Positions 6,678 to 10,051 of a stretch of 10,051 bases of DNA are shown here, piece after piece. Origin of the DNA: Planctomycetota bacterium (GTDB taxonomy: Bacteria > Planctomycetota > Phycisphaerae > WQYP01 > JAJZKY01). The DNA lies in the NCBI GenBank assembly GCA_021803885.1, contig JAJZKY010000122.1, forward strand, positions 1 to 10,051, read 5' to 3'. The notes beneath the pieces were generated by a model that saw only the letters and a list, made by a program, of their open reading frames with translations, searched no databases and had not been told where the DNA came from. Position 1 is the stretch's first letter. Each line of letters begins with the position of its first letter. Made by a program: the position numbers and the translations under genes.

Positions 6678-7777
6678 TTCGAAAGCGAGTGCGTGCGGCA
6701 TTGCTCTCTTTGCTGCGCCGCGTTGCGGCGACAGAGGATGCAGAAGAGATTTTTGCAAGGTTGCGTCGACAGCCGATCGGCGGAACAGAATTGGCGCATT
6801 TTGAGGCGGTGGCGTTATGTGCAAATCCTTATGCAGATATTTCAGTTCCCGGTCGATCGCAGATTGACCTGTTGGCATTGTCGGAGAGAATGCCGGTCTT
6901 TGTGACCGGCCGATTCCGCAGTGGCAGCACGTTGTTGTGGAATATTTTCCGTCAGGTGCCAGGAGTAACCTCCTATTACGAGCCCTTCAACGAGCGTCGC
7001 TGGTTCGACGTTGCCGGGCGGGGTGTGCGTGTAGATCAGACCCATATTGGTATCGATGATTATTGGGCGGAGTACGACCATCTGGCGGAGCTCGGTCAGT
7101 ATTTTGAGGAAGACTGGAAATTCCGGCAGTTGTACATGTCAGCGTCGGCTTACAACGCGCCGATGCAGCGCTATATCGAGACGATGATCGTGCGGGCGCC
7201 GTGCCGGGCAGTGCTTCAGTTTAACGAGGTTGATTTTCGGTTGGAGTGGTTGCGCGCCTGGTTTCCCGGTGTTCCGATCATCCACATTTTTCGTCACCCT
7301 CGGGATCAATGGTGTTCTACGCTTCAGGATGCGGCTCCGACGGCAGCTCAATGCCGAGTGCGTGAATTCGAAGCGTACGACGGGTTCTATCTAATGCGGT
7401 GGGCGCGCGATCTGCGGCATACATTCCCGATCCTCACGATGGACGGAGATGCGTTCGCCTATGAACTCTATTATCAGGTCTGGAAACTGTCGTATTTGTT
7501 CGGGCAGCACTATGCGGAACTCTCGCTGCGATTTGAGGATCTGATTGCCGACCCGCGTGCGAACATCCAGAGGATTCTCGAGACCGCGGGCATGGCGGAG
7601 GTGGATGTCGAGCCGCTTATCCCGCTGGTCAGCCCGGTGCGGACTGGTAAATGGCGCGAGTGCGGCGACGCGCAGTGGTTTGGCGAAATCGAAGCCAAGG
7701 TCGATGCCACGATTGCCCGTTACGCGAGCGCGGTGAGCCTGGCACAGGGGAAAGGTGCTCCCAGCCGCGAGTCGTGA
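6674..7777 (+). CDS. PAPS-dependent sulfotransferase
   Basis: A 367-residue soluble protein of the PAPS sulfotransferase superfamily, which moves sulfate from 3'-phosphoadenylyl sulfate to a hydroxyl or amine. The 5'-phosphosulfate-binding loop is TGRFRSGSTLLW (78-89). The 3'-phosphate-binding motif is HIFRHPRDQWCST (204-216), with Arg207 and Ser215 as the expected contacts. LRFEDLIADP (285-294) is the conserved late motif of the family. A helical stretch of about 70 residues precedes the core. The chosen GTG start has only a weak GGGG (6666-6669) four bases upstream. The internal ATG at Met73 would begin right at the core but has poor ribosome-site spacing. In an EPS locus the likely substrate is a sugar of the polymer or its lipid-linked repeat unit, giving a sulfated polysaccharide (inference). 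A likely terminator follows. Confidence 0.88.
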   Translation: MIRKRVRAALLSLLRRVAATEDAEEIFARLRRQPIGGTELAHFEAVALCANPYADISVPGRSQIDLLALSERMPVFVTGRFRSGSTLLWNIFRQVPGVTSYYEPFNERRWFDVAGRGVRVDQTHIGIDDYWAEYDHLAELGQYFEEDWKFRQLYMSASAYNAPMQRYIETMIVRAPCRAVLQFNEVDFRLEWLRAWFPGVPIIHIFRHPRDQWCSTLQDAAPTAAQCRVREFEAYDGFYLMRWARDLRHTFPILTMDGDAFAYELYYQVWKLSYLFGQHYAELSLRFEDLIADPRANIQRILETAGMAEVDVEPLIPLVSPVRTGKWRECGDAQWFGEIEAKVDATIARYASAVSLAQGKGAPSRES

Positions 7778-7802
7778 GGTCCTCGGCGTTCTCCGACTGT
7801 GA

Positions 7803-7838
7803 CGCCGTACACACGGCGATAACGGATTTATTTTACAT
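7803..7838 (+). terminator. Probable Rho-independent terminator after the sulfotransferase
   Basis: CGCCGT (7803-7808) and ACGGCG (7813-7818) form a perfect 6-bp GC-rich stem with the loop ACAC, 25 bases after the stop codon. A T-rich stretch, ATTTATTTTACATTT, begins nine bases after the stem. The displaced T-tract makes termination plausible rather than certain. If real, the sugar transferase gene needs its own promoter. Confidence 0.45.
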
Positions 7839-7937
7839 TTGTCGCTAAAATCCCGGCGTTAAGGCTAGGGGTGGTTGCGGTACGCACGATGTGCGGTATC
7901 CGGGGACCGTCGGTCTTTTCGTCAAAAATAAAGTAGT

Positions 7938-7942
7938 GAGGA
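7938..7942 (+). promoter_or_regulatory. Ribosome binding site for the TTG start at 7947
   Basis: GAGGA ends four bases before TTG 7947. It supports the unusual TTG start, as does the N-terminal RIRVFGHYV, which is where members of this sugar transferase family normally begin. Confidence 0.6.
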
Positions 7943-7946
7943 CGTC

Positions 7947-9350
7947 TTGCGGATCCGAGTCTTTGGGCACTACGTCTACGTTTCGATCGCGCTCCTGGCG
8001 TGTGCCGAGGCAGTGGTGTTCTTTGCGTCGGTGTACGGGGCGGCACTGGTGCGCTTTCACGGCACGTTGGGCGCGATGCCCGAGGCGCCTGATCCTCATG
8101 GTGCGCTGTGGCCGCGTGCACTGGTGTTCAGCGGCGTGATGGTGGTGTGTCTCCTGGCGTTCGGGATGTACAGCGCCCGGCAGCGCGCTCGGCTGGTCGG
8201 GCTGGCGGTCCGGCTGATCTTGGCCGTGCTCTTGGCATTTGCCGTGGCGTCGTCGGTGTTCTACCTGATTCCGTCGCTGTGGATTGGCCGCGGCGTGGTG
8301 GGGCTCGCGGCGATCGGCGCGTTCTGCGGGATGCTGGTGTCCCGGGCCGTGTTCTCTCGGATCGTGGATGAGGATGTGCTGAAGCGGCGGGTGCTGGTTT
8401 ATGGAGCAGGTAAATCGGCCGCGGCGATTGCAGGTATTCGGCGACGGTCCGACCGACGTGGTTTCTGTGTCGTGGGCTATGTGCCGGCGTCCGGGGAGGT
8501 GCGGGAGGTTTCCGAGGGTGTTCTGGACCCCGCAGAAGGGCTTGTAGGGCTCTGTACGCGTCTCGACGTGAGTGAGGTGGTGGTCGCCATGGATGACCGG
8601 CGGCGCGGCTTCCCGATCGGTGAGCTGCTCCAGTGCCGTCTGGCGGGCGTGGACGTCACCGAGCAGTTGAGCTTTCTGGAGCGTGAGACGGGCCGGGTGC
8701 GCATCGACATCCTGAATCCCGCCTGGATGATCTTCGGGGAGGGGTTCCGACGGGACGCGGTGCGGCGGCTGACCGGGCGGATCCTCGATCTCAGCGCGGG
8801 TCTGGTGGTGCTGACGCTGGCCTCACCGTTCATGCTGGCCACCGCGCTCGCGATCAAGTTCGAGGACGGCTGGCGTGCCCCGGTGTTCTACCGGCAGCGG
8901 CGCGTGGGCGTGCTCGGTCAGACGTTCGAGCTGCTGAAGTTCCGCAGCATGCGCATCGATGCGGAGAAGAACGGCCAAGCGCAGTGGGCGGCGAAGAACG
9001 ATCCGCGCGTCACGCGCGTTGGGGCCTTCATCCGCAAGGTGCGCATCGATGAGCTGCCGCAGCTGCTGAACGTGCTGCGCGGACAGATGAGTCTCGTGGG
9101 ACCTCGGCCGGAGCGCCCGGAATTCGTGGCGGATTTGGCCGAGCGCATCCCGTACTATCACGAGCGTCACTCGGTCAAACCGGGTATCACGGGTTGGGCG
9201 CAGCTGTGTTATCCGTACGGATCCTCCGAGGAGGATGCGCTGCAGAAGCTGCAGTACGACCTGTACTACGTCAAGAACAACACGCTGCTGTTTGACCTTG
9301 CGATCCTGCTACAGACCGCAGAGGTTGTGTTCCTCGGCAAGGGGCGCTGA
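7947..9350 (+). CDS. Polyprenyl-phosphate sugar transferase, XrtA/PEP-CTERM-associated type
   Basis: A 467-residue inner-membrane enzyme that would start EPS repeat-unit synthesis by transferring a sugar phosphate from a nucleotide sugar to undecaprenyl phosphate. The N-terminal half has four hydrophobic spans (about 12-32, 58-75, 86-108, 114-132). A Rossmann-like cytoplasmic domain follows, starting [12 protein letters not shown] (147-158). Another hydrophobic segment (about 281-303) leads into the bacterial sugar transferase domain. That domain carries VFYRQRRVG (313-321), FELLKFRSM (327-335), [14 protein letters not shown] (366-379) and MSLVGPRPE (381-389), all family hallmarks. It ends with KPGITGWAQ (411-419). 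The N-terminus FGHYV and the overall length fit the sugar transferases found with exosortase A EPS clusters (from memory of that family). No exosortase gene is in the window. The gene is notably richer in GC than those to its left. The start is TTG. Confidence 0.9.
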   Translation: MRIRVFGHYVYVSIALLACAEAVVFFASVYGAALVRFHGTLGAMPEAPDPHGALWPRALVFSGVMVVCLLAFGMYSARQRARLVGLAVRLILAVLLAFAVASSVFYLIPSLWIGRGVVGLAAIGAFCGMLVSRAVFSRIVDEDVLKRRVLVYGAGKSAAAIAGIRRRSDRRGFCVVGYVPASGEVREVSEGVLDPAEGLVGLCTRLDVSEVVVAMDDRRRGFPIGELLQCRLAGVDVTEQLSFLERETGRVRIDILNPAWMIFGEGFRRDAVRRLTGRILDLSAGLVVLTLASPFMLATALAIKFEDGWRAPVFYRQRRVGVLGQTFELLKFRSMRIDAEKNGQAQWAAKNDPRVTRVGAFIRKVRIDELPQLLNVLRGQMSLVGPRPERPEFVADLAERIPYYHERHSVKPGITGWAQLCYPYGSSEEDALQKLQYDLYYVKNNTLLFDLAILLQTAEVVFLGKGR

Positions 9351-9380
9351 AGCGCCCTGACGGCCGCTTACGGGGCCGTC
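9342..9380. terminator. Two adjacent hairpins between convergent genes
   Basis: Hairpin 1 pairs GGGCGC (9342-9347) with GCGCCC (9352-9357) around the loop TGAA, which contains the TGA stop of the sugar transferase. Hairpin 2 pairs GACGGCC (9359-9365) with GGCCGTC (9374-9380); its 8-base loop contains the TAA stop of the minus-strand gene. Neither side has a strong T-tract, so this is a probable bidirectional transcription barrier rather than a classic terminator. Confidence 0.5.
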
Positions 9381-9550
9381 TCGTCCTCGCTCTTCGGCTT
9401 GACGCGCGTACGCCAGACCTCAAAGGGATCCCACGCGTAGGGGGGCTTGACCGGACGGAGCCGGCGAACTTTGGCCGTCGGGGATTCACCCGCATTACCG
9501 TCCACTGCGTTCGGACGGGGATCCTCGGACTCAGTGCGTTCAGGTTTCAT
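9368..9550 (-). CDS. Small hypothetical protein with PYAWDPFEVWRTRVK tail
   Basis: A 60-residue, hydrophilic protein with no signal peptide or membrane span. The first half is acidic, polar and probably disordered. The second half is basic, RRLRPVKPPYAWDPFEVWRT, with two tryptophans. A block of tryptophans and prolines in so short a protein suggests a short conserved binding motif. I have an unsourced impression of similar WDP-x-x-VW-TR tails on small proteins near EPS genes, which should be treated as weak. AAGGGG lies about 13 bases before the ATG, a poor ribosome site. It converges on the sugar transferase with only 17 bases between the genes. It could share a transcript with the response regulator upstream on the same strand, although hairpins lie between them. 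Confidence 0.5.
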   Translation of the reverse strand: MKPERTESEDPRPNAVDGNAGESPTAKVRRLRPVKPPYAWDPFEVWRTRVKPKSEDETAP

Positions 9551-9640
9551 GTCGGTCTGATGACCCCTTCAAATCTTCTCAGGGACGCTTGTGCGCCAAT
9601 CCATACGCGCGCGACATCCTATGCCGCGCCGACCGGGCCG

Positions 9641-9655
9641 ATGAGTTTAACTCAT
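9641..9655. repeat. Perfect 15-bp dyad ATGAGTT-T-AACTCAT
   Basis: Seven-base arms are exact reverse complements around one central T, the form of an operator for a dimeric regulator. A second dyad, GCGAAC-N6-GTTCGC (9658-9675), follows two bases later. Both lie about 90-125 bases upstream of the small minus-strand gene. The regulator is unknown. Confidence 0.35.
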
Positions 9656-9726
9656 TTGCGAACACTCTAGTTCGCTCCCGTGAACAGCGCGTGACAGCTT
9701 ATTCCTGTGTCAAGGTGACCGCCGCA

Positions 9727-9754
9727 CCGGATCGCGGTCTTTAGCCGCAATCGG
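9727..9754 (-). repeat. Stem-loop downstream of the response regulator gene
   Basis: On the minus-strand transcript AUUGCGG pairs with CCGCGAU (7 bp, including one U-G wobble) around the loop CUAAAGA. It is extended by CCG/CGG across one bulged base. A second hairpin, GGGTCA-N5-TGACCC (9764-9780), lies just before it on the same transcript. There is no U-tract, so intrinsic termination is uncertain. Confidence 0.35.
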
Positions 9755-9823
9755 CAGTTGCGAGGGTCAATCCGTGACCCAGTTCACGTTTTGGCCCCAG
9801 GGGGAGGGGGGCCGTGGAGAGAC

Positions 9824-10051
9824 TCAGCGCTGCTTGAACTCGTCGGCAGTGAGCTGATGGCGGGCCAGAAGCTTGTAGAAATCGGTGCGGTTGCGTTTGG
9901 CGAGCCGGGCAGCCTGGGTGACGTTCCCGCCGGTAATCTGCAGAATCTGCGACAGATAGCTGCGGGTGAACTCGTCTCGGGCCTCATCGAAGGAGGGCAG
10001 GTGTCCCTGGGTGCCTCCGAGGGACTGCTGGACCAGTTCCACCTTGCGAGT
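9824..10051 (-). CDS. C-terminus of a GlrR/QseF-like sigma-54-dependent response regulator (partial)
   Basis: Only the last 75 codons are inside the window; the frame runs off the right edge. The visible part is the family's C-terminal Fis-type helix-turn-helix: a linker LPSFDEARDEF (18-28 of the visible part), YLSQILQITGGNVTQAARLA (32-51), then KRNRTDFYKLLARHQL (52-67). The RNRTxFYKLL block after a GNVTxAA helix is characteristic of GlrR (QseF), the partner of the GlrK sensor kinase. In enterobacteria it activates sigma-54 promoters, including that of the small RNA GlmY, tying it to amino-sugar supply and envelope stress. The receiver and AAA+ domains must lie beyond the edge and cannot be checked. 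It is transcribed away from the edge, toward the EPS genes. Whether it controls them is unknown. Confidence 0.75.
   Translation of the reverse strand, partial: TRKVELVQQSLGGTQGHLPSFDEARDEFTRSYLSQILQITGGNVTQAARLAKRNRTDFYKLLARHQLTADEFKQR

Larger units (their letters stand above)
9551..9823. other. Palindrome-rich intergenic region between two minus-strand genes
   Basis: This 273-base stretch lies downstream of the response regulator and upstream of the small gene. It has no open frame of interest but at least five dyads: 9641-9655, 9658-9675, TGACA-N11-TGTCA at 9692-9712, 9727-9754 and 9764-9780. It may hold 3' hairpins of the regulator mRNA, operators of the small gene, or a small RNA. The GlrR consensus TGTC-N10-GACA and a sigma-54 promoter (GG-N10-GC) were looked for and not found. 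Confidence 0.45.

Noticed and set aside
7846..7851. TAAAAT as a -10 box for the sugar transferase gene
   Set aside because: There is no acceptable -35 hexamer at 16-18 bases, so a promoter cannot be supported.
8058..8073. GG-N10-GC sigma-54-like element
   Set aside because: It lies inside the sugar transferase coding region and lacks the TTGC half, so it is a chance match.
8477..9170. Minus-strand frames opposite the sugar transferase
   Set aside because: They are shadows of a high-GC gene with all family motifs on the plus strand.
9793..9813. GGCCCC/GGGGCC hairpin as terminator of the response regulator
   Set aside because: On the minus strand it is followed by A residues rather than T, and the loop is C-rich. 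It does not fit intrinsic termination.
1..10051. tRNA or rRNA genes, CRISPR arrays, insertion sequences
   Set aside because: No T-loop-like motif in a cloverleaf context, no regularly spaced repeats, and no transposase or terminal inverted repeats were seen.

Overview
The window looks like the downstream end of an exopolysaccharide (EPS) or capsule biosynthesis locus from a proteobacterium, most likely a gammaproteobacterium. Two genes at the right-hand end support this. One is a polyprenyl-phosphate sugar transferase of the type that travels with XrtA/PEP-CTERM-associated EPS clusters. The other is the C-terminus of a GlrR/QseF-like sigma-54-dependent response regulator, a family best known from gammaproteobacteria. 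No genus can be named from the sequence alone.

Layout, left to right. A GT-B glycosyltransferase of family 4 (4-1293, +) is followed by about 1.06 kb with no convincing gene. Next comes an asparagine-synthetase-like protein (2351-4204, +) whose glutaminase nucleophile Cys2 is replaced by Gly. After a 0.53 kb spacer there is a secreted, cysteine-rich protein of unknown function (GTG start at 4733, ends 6406). A 0.27 kb spacer leads to a PAPS-dependent sulfotransferase (6674-7777, +) and a likely terminator hairpin. The sugar transferase (TTG start at 7947, ends 9350, +) meets a small hypothetical gene on the minus strand (9368-9550) across two adjacent hairpins that carry the two stop codons in their loops. 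A palindrome-rich intergenic region (9551-9823) separates this from the truncated response-regulator gene (9824 to the window edge, -).

How the genes could work together (inference). The sugar transferase would load the first sugar phosphate onto undecaprenyl phosphate at the inner membrane, and the GT4 enzyme would extend the repeat unit. The asparagine-synthetase-like enzyme would activate a carboxylate, such as a uronic acid, for amidation or conjugation. The sulfotransferase would add sulfate. The secreted protein would act outside the cytoplasm. No flippase, polymerase, chain-length regulator, exosortase or PEP-CTERM substrate is visible, so the locus probably continues to the left.

Two features stand out. 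The left two thirds (to about 7.5 kb) has lower GC and long non-coding spacers, unlike a compact EPS operon, whereas the sugar transferase is clearly richer in GC. This fits a variable, horizontally acquired or decaying cassette beside a conserved anchor. The asparagine-synthetase homologue without a glutaminase cysteine and the 14-cysteine secreted protein are the most promising candidates for undescribed biochemistry.
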